A stretch of DNA of 36,268 bases from CAZTDD01 sp964612675 (GCA_964612675.1 CAZTDD010000070.1:1-36268), one strand, 5' to 3'. Positions 1 through 9,729 are shown, counted from the first letter of the stretch. Notes: generated from the sequence alone by a model not told the origin. A program made the numbers and translations.

Positions 1-85
1 CAATGGAGAAGGAAGTGATTCACGTCCAGAGTCATTGTGTTGTCAGGCCCGTCGCGTGGAGATCTGCCGCGTTGTCGCCGGCAAC

Positions 86-3000
86 TCAGAAGAGGGACCA
101 GTCTGTGACGCGCGTGCCGGAATCAAAGACAACAGCCGTTGTCAGTGGCTCGCTCAGCTTGCCGTCGGCGTAGAGCGCGTAGAAGACGAGTGAATAATCG
201 CCGCTCTGCGCAAATGAATCGGCAGGAATAATCCCCGACCAGCGCCAGGTTTCTTCATCGCGAGTTAAATTGATTTCAGGGAATGAGGCCAATGCTGCGC
301 CGCTTTCGGAGTGTGGCACAATCGTTACGAATATGCGCTCGGGAAGCGCTGCTTCCAGCACATCAACCCACACCTCAATATCGCCGGAAACAGGTTCGTC
401 AAATTCCGGCACAGCAAGCAAGGTCGGTAACGAAGCCGCGCCCGGGCCGGCCAACGCGCCACGGCGGCCGACATACCACGTTTCTGCCAACAAACCATCG
501 TTCTTTGTTGTATCGCCGTCTCCGTCATCGTCAAGCAACGGTTCCGCTTGGCCGATATGATCGACAAGGGACAAATAAGCACCGTCGTACGATGTCCACA
601 GGTCTTTTCCTTGGTAAGCGTTTCCGAGAAAATATTTGCTGAAGGACATTTGAGAAAGTCCCTGCGCGAATACGCCCTTTCCCTCTGTAGAAGTGCCTCC
701 GATCACAACACGCCGGTTACTCGGGCTGTTTGCATTCGCTTCTATGAATTTCCCGGCATAAGGTGCGTCCACAGCCAAAATTACATCCAATAATGGTTGT
801 TCGTTTTGTAATTGATCTAATTGCGAAATTAAGCCGCTTGCGGAAATAGTCTCATTTCCATCAAAAATGAATTCTCCTTCCTTGGAACAATCCCCGGTCA
901 GGTAAATAAATAATCGCAATTTCTTATCACTCGATTCGGGAACCGCAAGAGTCGAAAGCGCGTCTTGAAAATCGTCGACGGTCGTCGGGAAATCGCGGCC
1001 GAGAATTCGGATATCTTCGTTTTGATATCCGCGCTTCTGACACACATCCAGCGCATACGAGACCATCTCCTGAGCAAACGGTCGCACTTCGCCACCCCCC
1101 GCGACCAACAGAGCGCGAATTGTCAGAACCTCTTCCGGATTTGGCTTCTCGCTGACTCGGAAACGGGTAATCTTGGGACGCGATAGACGTTCGTACGGAA
1201 ATCGTGCTGTATAACTGACAATATAAACCCCTTCTTCGGTCAGATTTTCCAGTTTTCCCGTCCACGTTGTTCCATTTTGTGTCAGACTGATTCTCTCGAA
1301 GGTCTGGTCTGAAGCGACCGCTTCACCCGCGTGAATTTCGGGTGCGGGAGGACGAATGACGGCCCACACCTCCAACGGATCGCTGCCGGGGACAATCGTC
1401 GCACTCAGATCGACGGATGCGCCGGGCTGAACAGTCAGAAGCTCTTCGTCGGATGGATGAATCTCTTCAAATGCCGGGAATTCACCAGTCCCGTGTCCGG
1501 CATACGCCCAACTGCGGCCGAAACGATGTTGGCCCATTTCGTTTCCGTCGAGTTCATTAAATACTCCATCCCCGTTGTCATCCATCTGTGGCCGTTGGCC
1601 GGCAGAGCTAAATTCACGGAAAAATCCATCCGCAGCTTTGACCGCCTCCTGCATCGTCGCGCCCATATACGCTGCGCCCCAGAATACATAACTGAACGAA
1701 GTCAAATCCGGCGGTGGCATCATCACCGCTTCCCTGTCAGCGGTCGTACTGGAAATAACCAGACGTTTTTCGCCTTCCGGCGGCGTACATTTTTCGATGA
1801 ATTTTCCTGAATAGCAGGAGTCGACAACAAGCGTCACGTCAATTTTCGTATCTTCCGTGGTTAGCGTATCCAGCCAGGAATCCAATTCCGCTGAAGGGAT
1901 CGTCTGTCTTGGATTAATTCCAAAATAGGTGTCCGTATCGCCGGACCAATCTTCCATTGGATACCCGTGATCGATCATATAAATCAAAAAACGTCTGCCG
2001 GGAGAAATTAAATCGCTTTTCGCCCACTCAATCGCTTCGCGTAATGTCTTTTTATTCGCCGGACCGTAGATATCGCTGATCCCGTCGCCGTCGACATCTT
2101 GTTCTTCATCGAACGCCGACAACCAGCGAATATCTTCTTTTGCGTACCCGCGCGCGACACAGATTGAATAGGCGTAGGCGGCGAGCTCCTTCGTCTGTTC
2201 GATCAGCGCGTTGCCCGGATAATCGCCGCCACCCGCAACGATGAGAACGCGAGGGGAATCGAGCTCCCAGAGGCGAGCGGTTCCATCGTAACCGCCCGTG
2301 AGGATCTTCGTACCATCCGGCGAAAACGCTGCTGAATGAAGAGCCGTTTTATTGTGCAAAGTCTGAAGCAATCCCCCCGTGCTGGCATCCCACACATTGA
2401 CCGTGCCACGCCGGCTTGCGGTTAGTACCTTGGTACCATCCGCTGAATACGCCACAGATCCGAGACCACCTCTGTGGCCGGAGAACGTATAGATTCCTTC
2501 CCCTGAGTTTGTATCCCACAGTTTAGCTTTGTTATCTGCACTTCCTGTCAGGACTTTTGTCCCGTCTGGTGAAAACGCCACCGAGTTTATGGAGCCTGCG
2601 TGGTCGGGAAAAGCCTTTGGGTGTTTCTTTTCGGCAAGTATTATGATAATCGGTTTTTCCGACTCCTCCCATGCGTGGCCAAACGTTCTCAGATCTTCTC
2701 CTGTCTTCGAATCCCACAGTTTGGCCGTATGATCCTCGCTTCCAGTCAATATCCTGGTGCCATCAGGAGAGAATGCGACCGAATTCACATCGCCGTCATG
2801 GCCTGAAAGCGTGAATAGACTGTCGCCGGTTCCAATATCCCACAAGACTGCTGTATGATCTGCGCTACCCGTAACGAATCGTGTTCCGTCGGGCGAAAAC
2901 GCTACAGAAAGGACATGTCCCGTGTGTATTCCAGTAAAAACCGAGCTTTTCTGGGTCTCGATGTTCTCTAAGATCACGGTGCCATTATTGTAACCTCCAT

Positions 3001-4195
3001 ACAGTATATTCGTCCCACTTGGCGAATACGCCAGACATTTTAGAAAGAAGGAATGACCAATGATCGTCTGAGTCTCTTCACCTGACTCGGCGTCCCACAG
3101 TATTGCCCCGAAATGGGGATGTCCGGTCAACACTCTTGTCCCGTCTGGGGAGAAAAGCGCCGATGCGACTTCGTCCGTATGACCGCGAAATGTCCTGATG
3201 TCTTCGAATGTGTTGGCATCCCATAGCTTCATAACTCCGTCCCGACTCCCAGTTAAGAATCGGGTTCCGCTCGCCGAGTACGCTAACGCAGACATAGGCG
3301 ATACGCTCCAGTTATGTTTTTCGTTGAATATCCAGATTTCTTTCCCAGTTACGACATCCCACAGCTTTACCGTGCCGCCCGTTCCCCCTGTCAGCACGTT
3401 CTTTCCGTCCGGGGAAAAGGCCCCCAGATTCAGAGCGTAGTTGTTTCCTGAGAATGATTGGACTATATCTCCCGTGAGTGTATTCCATAACTTCGCAGTG
3501 GAGTCCCACCCCACTGTCAAAATGGTATTTCCGTCGTGTGAGAATGCGACGGAATTTACATTGTGAGGGTGCCCGGAGAATATCCGAATCTCTTCTGCAG
3601 TGTCCGCGTCCCATAATCTTGCTTTTCCATCTATCCCTCCGGTTAGCACCCGAGTGCCATCCGGTGAAACAGCAACGCAAGACACATCCGCGTTGTGACC
3701 ATAGAAACTCAGGATCGACTTACCGGTCTCCGCGTCCCATGATCGCGCAGTTTCATCTTCACTCGCTGTCACAACCTTCAACCCGTCCGGCGAAAATGCC
3801 ACGCAACTCACGTCACCTTCATGACCGGAAAACGTACGAACCTCTTCCCCCGAACTCACATCCCACAGTTTGGCCGTGTGATCTCCACTTCCCGTCAGAA
3901 TCTTTGTTCCGTCGGGTGAAAATGCCACGGAGGTGACGCCGCCAGTATGCCCGAAAAAACGGCGAACAACGGTTCCCGTTTCAACATCCCACAAAACACC
4001 GAAACCCGCGCCGCTCCCCGTCGCAATCCACTTCCCGTCGGGCGAGTATGCGGCACACTCCAGGATGCCCTCCCCATACACCTGAAGCGGTACGTCCCCC
4101 TGCGCAGCGATGAGGCACGGCATGCCAACAACAAACACAAGGATCGATAGGATACTCTGGAGTAGACTCCGCAGAGAATTTGGAACTCTTTTCAT
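86..4195 (-). CDS. Exported 14-WD40-repeat / C13 peptidase / pseudopeptidase protein (paralogue A)
   Basis: The 1369-residue protein starts with a signal peptide (basic start, hydrophobic stretch, AAQG) and should act outside the cytoplasm. Fourteen WD repeats (about residues 35-650, mostly FSPDG...LWD) would form two seven-bladed propellers for binding. A C13 (legumain-like, clan CD) peptidase domain follows: AGGGDYPG, catalytic His about 743 in IDHGYP, Cys about 794 in VDSCYSG, then a DDNGDG calcium-type loop. After an Ig-like linker a second copy of the fold has Asp at the His position (about 1102) and Pro at the Cys position (about 1145), so it should be inactive. Repeat 12 carries an extra segment of about 25 residues. 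The second of two adjacent ATGs is chosen because TGAGG lies 6 nt upstream, as in the next two paralogues. It is last of three tandem genes, 54 bp after paralogue B. Substrate unknown. Confidence 0.9.
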   Translation of the reverse strand: MKRVPNSLRSLLQSILSILVFVVGMPCLIAAQGDVPLQVYGEGILECAAYSPDGKWIATGSGAGFGVLWDVETGTVVRRFFGHTGGVTSVAFSPDGTKILTGSGDHTAKLWDVSSGEEVRTFSGHEGDVSCVAFSPDGLKVVTASEDETARSWDAETGKSILSFYGHNADVSCVAVSPDGTRVLTGGIDGKARLWDADTAEEIRIFSGHPHNVNSVAFSHDGNTILTVGWDSTAKLWNTLTGDIVQSFSGNNYALNLGAFSPDGKNVLTGGTGGTVKLWDVVTGKEIWIFNEKHNWSVSPMSALAYSASGTRFLTGSRDGVMKLWDANTFEDIRTFRGHTDEVASALFSPDGTRVLTGHPHFGAILWDAESGEETQTIIGHSFFLKCLAYSPSGTNILYGGYNNGTVILENIETQKSSVFTGIHTGHVLSVAFSPDGTRFVTGSADHTAVLWDIGTGDSLFTLSGHDGDVNSVAFSPDGTRILTGSEDHTAKLWDSKTGEDLRTFGHAWEESEKPIIIILAEKKHPKAFPDHAGSINSVAFSPDGTKVLTGSADNKAKLWDTNSGEGIYTFSGHRGGLGSVAYSADGTKVLTASRRGTVNVWDASTGGLLQTLHNKTALHSAAFSPDGTKILTGGYDGTARLWELDSPRVLIVAGGGDYPGNALIEQTKELAAYAYSICVARGYAKEDIRWLSAFDEEQDVDGDGISDIYGPANKKTLREAIEWAKSDLISPGRRFLIYMIDHGYPMEDWSGDTDTYFGINPRQTIPSAELDSWLDTLTTEDTKIDVTLVVDSCYSGKFIEKCTPPEGEKRLVISSTTADREAVMMPPPDLTSFSYVFWGAAYMGATMQEAVKAADGFFREFSSAGQRPQMDDNGDGVFNELDGNEMGQHRFGRSWAYAGHGTGEFPAFEEIHPSDEELLTVQPGASVDLSATIVPGSDPLEVWAVIRPPAPEIHAGEAVASDQTFERISLTQNGTTWTGKLENLTEEGVYIVSYTARFPYERLSRPKITRFRVSEKPNPEEVLTIRALLVAGGGEVRPFAQEMVSYALDVCQKRGYQNEDIRILGRDFPTTVDDFQDALSTLAVPESSDKKLRLFIYLTGDCSKEGEFIFDGNETISASGLISQLDQLQNEQPLLDVILAVDAPYAGKFIEANANSPSNRRVVIGGTSTEGKGVFAQGLSQMSFSKYFLGNAYQGKDLWTSYDGAYLSLVDHIGQAEPLLDDDGDGDTTKNDGLLAETWYVGRRGALAGPGAASLPTLLAVPEFDEPVSGDIEVWVDVLEAALPERIFVTIVPHSESGAALASFPEINLTRDEETWRWSGIIPADSFAQSGDYSLVFYALYADGKLSEPLTTAVVFDSGTRVTDWSLF

Positions 4196-4285
4196 CATTA
4201 ACCTCAGCTATTCGTATGCCGTTCGGTTCAAGCAGGTTCGCTTCGTTGATCAAAACATGGACCAGTCACGTACGGCGCTCGTCGA
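3830..4285. repeat. Near-identical gene-boundary duplication, copy 1
   Basis: About 450 bp covering the 5' end of paralogue A, the 54-bp spacer and the 3' end of paralogue B is nearly identical to the segment 2007 bp further right. Identity falls away on both sides, inside WD repeats 2-3 on the left and just inside the 3' end of the neighbouring gene on the right. The limits given are estimates by eye. Confidence 0.85.
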
Positions 4286-6202
4286 ATCGATTTCCCAGAG
4301 GCGAACCGTTCCGTCGTCGCCGGCTGTAAGGATACGCCTACCACCGTGCAAGAATAAGACATCGGCGATTGGACCGGCATGTCCTGTGAATATAGATGAA
4401 GCGTGTCCTGTTACGCTATCCCATAAGCGTGCTGTCGAGTCCAGACTTCCGGTCAGTATTTGTGTCCCATCGGGTGAGAACGCCACAGATGTGATTCCGG
4501 ATGTATGCCCGGAAAACACTTTAAGCGGTGCTCCGGACTCCACGTACCACAAGCATGCCTCGTGCCATAGCCTCCCTCCTGTTAAGATCCTTGTCCCATC
4601 CGGCGAAAAGGCAACCCTACGCGCATCCCACTCGTGGTTCGACGAGAATGTTCGGATTAATTCTCCCGTGTCCGCGTCCCATAACGTCGCTACAGATCCG
4701 CCGAGCAAGATTTTTGAACCGTCGGGGCTAAACGCTCCGCTTGTCCACATAGAAGATCCGGAAGAGTAAGTGTGTAACTCCTGGCGACTCTCGGCATCCC
4801 ACAGCTTGGCGGTTCTGTCGTCACTCACCGTAAGGAATCTTCTGCCGTCAGGTGAAAACGCTACAGAGTACACTGCGTTCGCGTGTTCGGTGAATCTGTG
4901 GATCTCAGATCCTGTATCTATGTCCCATAGATAGACGGTCCCGTCCGAATCATCCCCGCTTCCAATCAATACTTTGTGCCCGTCTGGAGAAAACGCGACC
5001 GAATGTGCGTCGCCTTGAACCGGAAAAGTCCTAATCACCTTGGCCGCCTCCGCATCCCATAGTCTGACTCGTTTCGATAATTTGTAGCCAGAAATCGGTA
5101 TATGGTGCCCCGTTACCAATCGAGTACAATCCGGTGAGATGTCTACACAACTAACTCCATAGTCATGACCTGTGAAGGTCCGAATTTTCTCGCCGGTCTC
5201 GGTATCCCACAATGTAACTAAATGATCGGAAGTAGTCGTCAAGACTTTCATTCCGTCCGGTGAAAACGCCACATAAAGAACTTCACCCTGGTTACCTCCA
5301 CCTTGGTTCTCCGAGAATCTTTGGATCTCCTGCCCTGTCTCGGTATCCCAAATCCTCGCTGTCTTATCTCCCAATCCCATCAATATTCTTGTCCCATCGG
5401 GGGAGAACACAATGGAATGCACCCCCTGGCCCGGGTTCTCCATAATCGCCTGGAACGTGCGGATTTCCTCACCAGAGTCCATATCCCATAGTACTGATTC
5501 GCAATAATTATTACCCGTCAAGACTCTCGTTCCGTCGGGGGAAAACGCGATCGAGTATACGGGCGACCAAACACCAACGGAAAATCCCTGGAGTTCTTCT
5601 CCTGACTCAATGTCCAATAAAAAACACGCTGAGTGATACTTGCTCGCCGCTAGGATTTTGGTGCCGTCAGGCGAGAACTTGACCGAATGCAACTCCCACT
5701 CGAATCCGGCAAACGTCTCGACAATAGCCCCTGTTTTTGTATCCCATAGCTTCACGTTTGGGTCGGCACTCCCCGTCATGACCTTAGTGCCGTCCGGCGA
5801 AAAGGCCACGCAACTGACTCTACTCTCATGACCGGAAAACGTTCGAATCTCTTCCCCCGAACTCACATCCCACAATTTCGCTGTGTGATCTTCACTTCCC
5901 GTCAGAATCTTTGTTCCGTCGGGTGAAAATGCGACGGAGGTGACGCCGCCAGTATGTCCGAAAAAACGGCGGACAATGGTTCCCGTTTCAACATCCCACA
6001 AAACACCGAAACCCGCGCCGCTCCCCGTCGCAATCCACTTCCCGTCGGGCGAGTATGCGGCACACTCCAGGATGCCCTCCCCATACACCTGAAGCGGTAC
6101 GTCCCCCTGCGCAGCGATGAGGCACGGCATGCCAACAACAAACACAAGGATCGATAGGATACTCTGGAGTAGACTCCGCAGAGAATTTGGAACTCTTTTC
6201 AT
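4250..6202 (-). CDS. Exported 14-WD40-repeat protein without peptidase (paralogue B)
   Basis: This 650-residue protein has the same signal peptide as paralogue A and its first ~125 residues differ from A at only a few positions. I count fourteen WD repeats, so a double seven-bladed propeller is expected. The chain then ends directly in WEIDS-TSAVRDWSMF: the peptidase, linker and pseudopeptidase modules of paralogue A are absent, but the terminal DWS-x-F tail is kept. Repeats 7 and 8 have small insertions. It should be an exported binding protein, perhaps recognising the same kind of ligand as A. Gene spacing is 54 bp on both sides, and the start uses the ATG 6 nt after TGAGG. It could be a peptidase-less deletion derivative or the ancestral form; the sequence alone does not decide. 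Confidence 0.9.
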   Translation of the reverse strand: MKRVPNSLRSLLQSILSILVFVVGMPCLIAAQGDVPLQVYGEGILECAAYSPDGKWIATGSGAGFGVLWDVETGTIVRRFFGHTGGVTSVAFSPDGTKILTGSEDHTAKLWDVSSGEEIRTFSGHESRVSCVAFSPDGTKVMTGSADPNVKLWDTKTGAIVETFAGFEWELHSVKFSPDGTKILAASKYHSACFLLDIESGEELQGFSVGVWSPVYSIAFSPDGTRVLTGNNYCESVLWDMDSGEEIRTFQAIMENPGQGVHSIVFSPDGTRILMGLGDKTARIWDTETGQEIQRFSENQGGGNQGEVLYVAFSPDGMKVLTTTSDHLVTLWDTETGEKIRTFTGHDYGVSCVDISPDCTRLVTGHHIPISGYKLSKRVRLWDAEAAKVIRTFPVQGDAHSVAFSPDGHKVLIGSGDDSDGTVYLWDIDTGSEIHRFTEHANAVYSVAFSPDGRRFLTVSDDRTAKLWDAESRQELHTYSSGSSMWTSGAFSPDGSKILLGGSVATLWDADTGELIRTFSSNHEWDARRVAFSPDGTRILTGGRLWHEACLWYVESGAPLKVFSGHTSGITSVAFSPDGTQILTGSLDSTARLWDSVTGHASSIFTGHAGPIADVLFLHGGRRILTAGDDGTVRLWEIDSTSAVRDWSMF

Positions 6203-6292
6203 CATTAACCTCAGCTATTCGTATGCCGTTCGGTTCAAACAGGTTCGCTTCGTTGATCAAAACATGGACCAGTCACGTACGGCGCTCGTCGA
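5837..6292. repeat. Near-identical gene-boundary duplication, copy 2
   Basis: This is the partner of the 3830-4285 segment, covering the 5' end of paralogue B, its 54-bp upstream spacer and the 3' end of paralogue C. The differences are scattered single bases. The arrangement is what one unequal crossover or a gene-conversion event across a tandem gene boundary leaves behind. Confidence 0.85.
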
Positions 6293-8137
6293 TTCGAATC
6301 CCCAAAGACGAGCGGTTCCATCGTGACCGCTCGTGAGGATCTTCGTTCCATCCGATGAAAACACAAACTTCGTGATCCCGCCTGTGTGGACCAGCGACTC
6401 GGTGAGCGTTTCGCCCGTGTCCGCATCCCATACAGTCATTGTGTCCTCGGTGACTCCGATAAGCACTTTTCGTCCGCCCGGCAGGACTTCGGCATAGCAT
6501 CTCGATGGACCTGTGGTCGAGCCGTCAAGCAGAAACGCCGCCGTCCACGTCCGAATCTCTTCGCCGTTCTCGGCGTCGCACAATGTCATCGTTCCATCCC
6601 GATCCCAGTTCAACACTTCCGTCTCGTTACCGTCCGGCCAGAACTTCACAAAAGGTTCTGTGAACGTGTGAATCTGCTCGCCGGTTTCCACATCCCACAA
6701 TATCGGCATGCTGCCAAAACCATACGTGGTTAAAACCCTTGTCTTGTCCGGCGATAACAACGCGGTCGTCATGGGCGACATCGGACCCGAAAATGTCTGC
6801 ACGGCCACACCGGTCTCCACATCCCACAATATCGCCGTCGTATCGTAACTCGCTGTCAGGATACGGGTACCGTCGGGTGAGAACTCCGCCGAACCGATAG
6901 AGCCAAACATACCGGTCTCGTGGCCCAAAAACGGTTGAACCAGCTCGCCTGTCTCTACGTCCCATAGAGCCACTTCCCCCCTCGAACTGCCGGTCAAAAC
7001 GTTCGTTCCATTGGGTGAGAATGCCACCGAATAAATACTCGTAGAGAATTCCCGAATAATCGTTCCTGTCTCTGTATCCCGCAACTTCGCGTTAGTCAGG
7101 ATCTTTGTTCCGTCCGGCGAAAACGCTACTGCATATACCGGGGCCGTATGGCCGACAAAGGCTTGGATCTCTTCGCCTGTTTCTACATCCCATAGTGTGG
7201 GCGTGTGCTCGCTGCCACCAGTCAGAATTCGCTCACCGTCCGGCGAAAACCCCACGCCCGGACCGTATTCATCGGGAAATGTCTGAATCTGCACCCCTGT
7301 TTCAACGTCCCATAGCGATGCCGTGTTGTCGTCGCGACCGCCGATAAGAATAGTCTCTCCATCCGGAGAGAATGCTACATCCCCTGTACCGGGATTGAGA
7401 ATGTTTTGGATTTGTTCCCCTGTCTGCACGTCCCCTATCGCCGCACCCCCTGGACTTATTGTTACCACTCTCGTTCCATCCGGGGAGAAAGCCGCCGAAT
7501 CGCCTCCGAACGGAAAGTACTGAATGCTCATGTGATCCTCGGGCGATTCCACGATGGTTGGTCGCAATTGGCTGCTATCGTAGGCAGCGATCAGGACCTT
7601 TTCGCCGTCCGGCGAGAAGGCCATCGAACGAACCCAACCGACAGTGTCAATTGCCTCTCCTGTCTCGACATCCCATAGGAACAGCGTGTTGTCGATAAAA
7701 ATGGATGCCGTCATGACATAGTTCGCATCCGGCGATATCGCCACGGCGTCCACATCCGCCGTATGCCCCGAAAACGTCCGGATCTCCCTACCGGTTTCCA
7801 CATCCCAGAGCTTCGCTGTCTGGTCCGCACTTCCGGTCAACAGTCTCGTTCCATCCGCCGAAAGGGCCGCGGAAGTTACGCGGCCGGAGTGGCCGAGGAA
7901 GCGACGCACGATGTCTCCTGTTTCCACATCCCAGAGAATCGCCCAACCCGCACCGCTCGCGGTGACGATGTGTCTCCCATTGGGCGAATAGGCACACGCC
8001 TCAAGCGTCCCCTCACCGTATACCTGAAGCGGAACGTCCCTTTGCGCAAAAGTAGCGCTTGGCCAGCCCAGTGAAACTACAACCACCAACAAACCTGCTT
8101 TTACAGAGACACGCAAAAAATCCGATACTGTTTTCAT
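6257..8137 (-). CDS. Exported 14-WD40-repeat protein without peptidase (paralogue C)
   Basis: This 626-residue protein has a signal peptide (MKTVSDFLRVSVKAG..., hydrophobic core, FAQR) and the same VPLQVYGEGTL entry into repeat 1 as its neighbours. Fourteen WD repeats can be counted. Several (numbers 4, 5, 8, 12 and 13) are eroded and lack the canonical LWD, so this is the most divergent propeller in the row. It ends in FESTSAVRDWSMF like paralogue B and has no peptidase domain. An upstream in-frame ATG four codons earlier has no Shine-Dalgarno; the chosen ATG lies 6 nt after TGAGG, matching paralogues A and B. It is first of three co-directional genes, 54 bp before the next, so they may form one transcript. 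Its 3' end shares near-identical DNA with the 3' end of paralogue B. Confidence 0.88.
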   Translation of the reverse strand: MKTVSDFLRVSVKAGLLVVVVSLGWPSATFAQRDVPLQVYGEGTLEACAYSPNGRHIVTASGAGWAILWDVETGDIVRRFLGHSGRVTSAALSADGTRLLTGSADQTAKLWDVETGREIRTFSGHTADVDAVAISPDANYVMTASIFIDNTLFLWDVETGEAIDTVGWVRSMAFSPDGEKVLIAAYDSSQLRPTIVESPEDHMSIQYFPFGGDSAAFSPDGTRVVTISPGGAAIGDVQTGEQIQNILNPGTGDVAFSPDGETILIGGRDDNTASLWDVETGVQIQTFPDEYGPGVGFSPDGERILTGGSEHTPTLWDVETGEEIQAFVGHTAPVYAVAFSPDGTKILTNAKLRDTETGTIIREFSTSIYSVAFSPNGTNVLTGSSRGEVALWDVETGELVQPFLGHETGMFGSIGSAEFSPDGTRILTASYDTTAILWDVETGVAVQTFSGPMSPMTTALLSPDKTRVLTTYGFGSMPILWDVETGEQIHTFTEPFVKFWPDGNETEVLNWDRDGTMTLCDAENGEEIRTWTAAFLLDGSTTGPSRCYAEVLPGGRKVLIGVTEDTMTVWDADTGETLTESLVHTGGITKFVFSSDGTKILTSGHDGTARLWGFESTSAVRDWSMF

Positions 8138-8901
8138 CACAAACCTCATAAGTGTTTTTAGGGCCGAATAACCGTGTCTATTCCATTGCAGCGCGCGCTC
8201 ATCCCGAAGCGTGAGTCACCCCATGCCGTATCCGTCCTAGCCTGACACACGTCGAACGAACGATGCCGAGACGTACGCGCAGACCGCCTTCGATCATTCT
8301 CGTGGCGCTGTCAGCGGACACAAAATCAGAATGGACAAGTCGTTTTGCTCAGTGGATTAGCGGTTAATCTGCCCTCTCATATCATTTAAACAACCATGAG
8401 AAGAAATCGTCGCGACCCGTTGGCGCGGACAATTCTTCTCATGTCTCCGAAAAAGTATTGCACGTTTTTTCTGTGAGAACAAGACAAGTAAAACCGGTTT
8501 TCGGAAGACCGGGGGTTTCTGGAAAGAGCCACGGCAGTAAAAAACTGAGCCGATAACACGGTTGGCTTTCTTTGTTAGTTTTGTATTAATCCTGAAGGCA
8601 CGTCATTCTCTTTGGGAATTCAATACTACCGCGTCGCAGGAAGTACGCTGGACGAACGCCAACCGATTCTCGATACGCGTCCCGGAGCCGAGGACAATGA
8701 GACTCCATGGCTGTCGGCCCGTGCTTTTGTGCAGCGTCGCCGGAGAGGTAGACCTATACAACACTTTTCTGGAATGAGAACTTCATCGAGAGACAGTATA
8801 CAGACCATCCCATTACGAGAGACCGACACATGGATGAAAACTCAACTTACGCGAATCGCGCAAAGACGAACTCGGTGTGTGCCGGTATAGGAGCAAGAAA
8901 G
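8138..8901. other. Divergent intergenic region between WD40 paralogue C and DUF1080 gene
   Basis: This 764-bp stretch separates genes that point away from each other, so promoters for both sides must lie here. I could not place a convincing -35/-10 pair for either. Short overlapping open frames on the plus strand (about 8562-8890) have no good ribosome site and no recognisable protein. The clearest structure is the inverted repeat at 8395-8443; a weak CCGGT/ACCGG pair lies near 8493-8511. Confidence 0.6.
8395..8443. repeat. Long inverted repeat in divergent promoter region
   Basis: The arms CATGAGAAGAA (8395-8405) and TTCTTCTCATG (8433-8443) are perfect 11-bp complements, and a GCG/CGC pair inside could extend the stem. 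No T-run follows on either strand, so it is not a standard terminator. It may be a protein-binding site or an RNA hairpin. Confidence 0.6.
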
Positions 8902-9729
8902 GTGAAAACGAACAACAGACTCAAGACAAACTCGGCTGTAATTGTGTTTCTCGGCGGCCTTCTGTTTGTAGGACAATTCTGTGCACAGAGCATAGCATCG
9001 GAATCGAAGTCCGTTGCCGCCAAGCATATCGGCGTGGGAGCGCCGGCCCCGGAAGGAGCCGAGATCTTGATCGACGGAACCCGCGAGATGCTGGACGAGA
9101 AATGGACCTACTGGGAAGGCCCACGATTCAGTTCCTCCCTCCCGATCAAATGGAAACTTGTCGACGACCCGATCGACCAAGGCAACGTACTGATGTCTTG
9201 GGATCCCGCGGCCGCGGGGGGCAAATACGGAGCGGCGGATATTGTCACCAAAAAGAAATATCGGGATTTTCGTCTGCATATCGAATTCCTGGTTCCCCAC
9301 GAGGGAGGAAACAGCGGAGTCTATTTGCAGAATCGTTATGAGATTCAGGTCCTCGACGGCGACGAGGGAAAGCACGGAATGGCCGCTGTGATCAATGAGG
9401 CTGCGGGACCGTACCACGCCTATAACGGTACGGGCAAATGGAACGCATACGATATCCTATTTCGCGCCGCAAGATTCAAGGATGGAGAACTTGTGGAAAA
9501 AGCCATGGTCACCATGTACTTCAACGGAGTGAAAGCGCACACAAACCAAAAGATCCAACAGGTTTGGGGCGGACCGAACTCGGGAATCGACGGGGGAAAT
9601 CAGGGCGGAAAAGGTATTACTGATAAACCCGGCGGTCTGAAGCTCCAGTGTGAAGGCCACGAGGTCTTGTACCGAAATGCGTGGATCAAGGAACTCGATT
9701 TGGAAGAACCGAATACCGCGTTGTTTTAG
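8902..9729 (+). CDS. Secreted DUF1080 / 3-keto-disaccharide hydrolase family protein
   Basis: The 275-residue product has a signal peptide (VKTNNRLKTN, hydrophobic AVIVFLGGLLFVG, then ...SIASES) and a single beta-sandwich domain of the DUF1080 type. The family signature NSGVYLQNRYEIQVLD sits at about residues 137-152, followed by YHAYNGTGKWNAYDI and a VWGG...GGLKLQ segment, all usual for the family. Members are annotated as 3-keto-disaccharide hydrolases, which cleave glycosides already oxidised at C3. The GTG start is preferred because AGGAG lies 8 nt upstream and it puts the signal peptide at the N-terminus; an ATG at 8830 would add 24 residues with no clear ribosome site. The next gene is a Gfo/Idh/MocA oxidoreductase, the class that could make the 3-keto substrate. 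The substrate sugar is unknown. Confidence 0.88.
   Translation: MKTNNRLKTNSAVIVFLGGLLFVGQFCAQSIASESKSVAAKHIGVGAPAPEGAEILIDGTREMLDEKWTYWEGPRFSSSLPIKWKLVDDPIDQGNVLMSWDPAAAGGKYGAADIVTKKKYRDFRLHIEFLVPHEGGNSGVYLQNRYEIQVLDGDEGKHGMAAVINEAAGPYHAYNGTGKWNAYDILFRAARFKDGELVEKAMVTMYFNGVKAHTNQKIQQVWGGPNSGIDGGNQGGKGITDKPGGLKLQCEGHEVLYRNAWIKELDLEEPNTALF

Noticed and set aside
8562..8890. Two overlapping short plus-strand frames before the DUF1080 gene
   Set aside because: No Shine-Dalgarno, no recognisable protein features, and they overlap each other.
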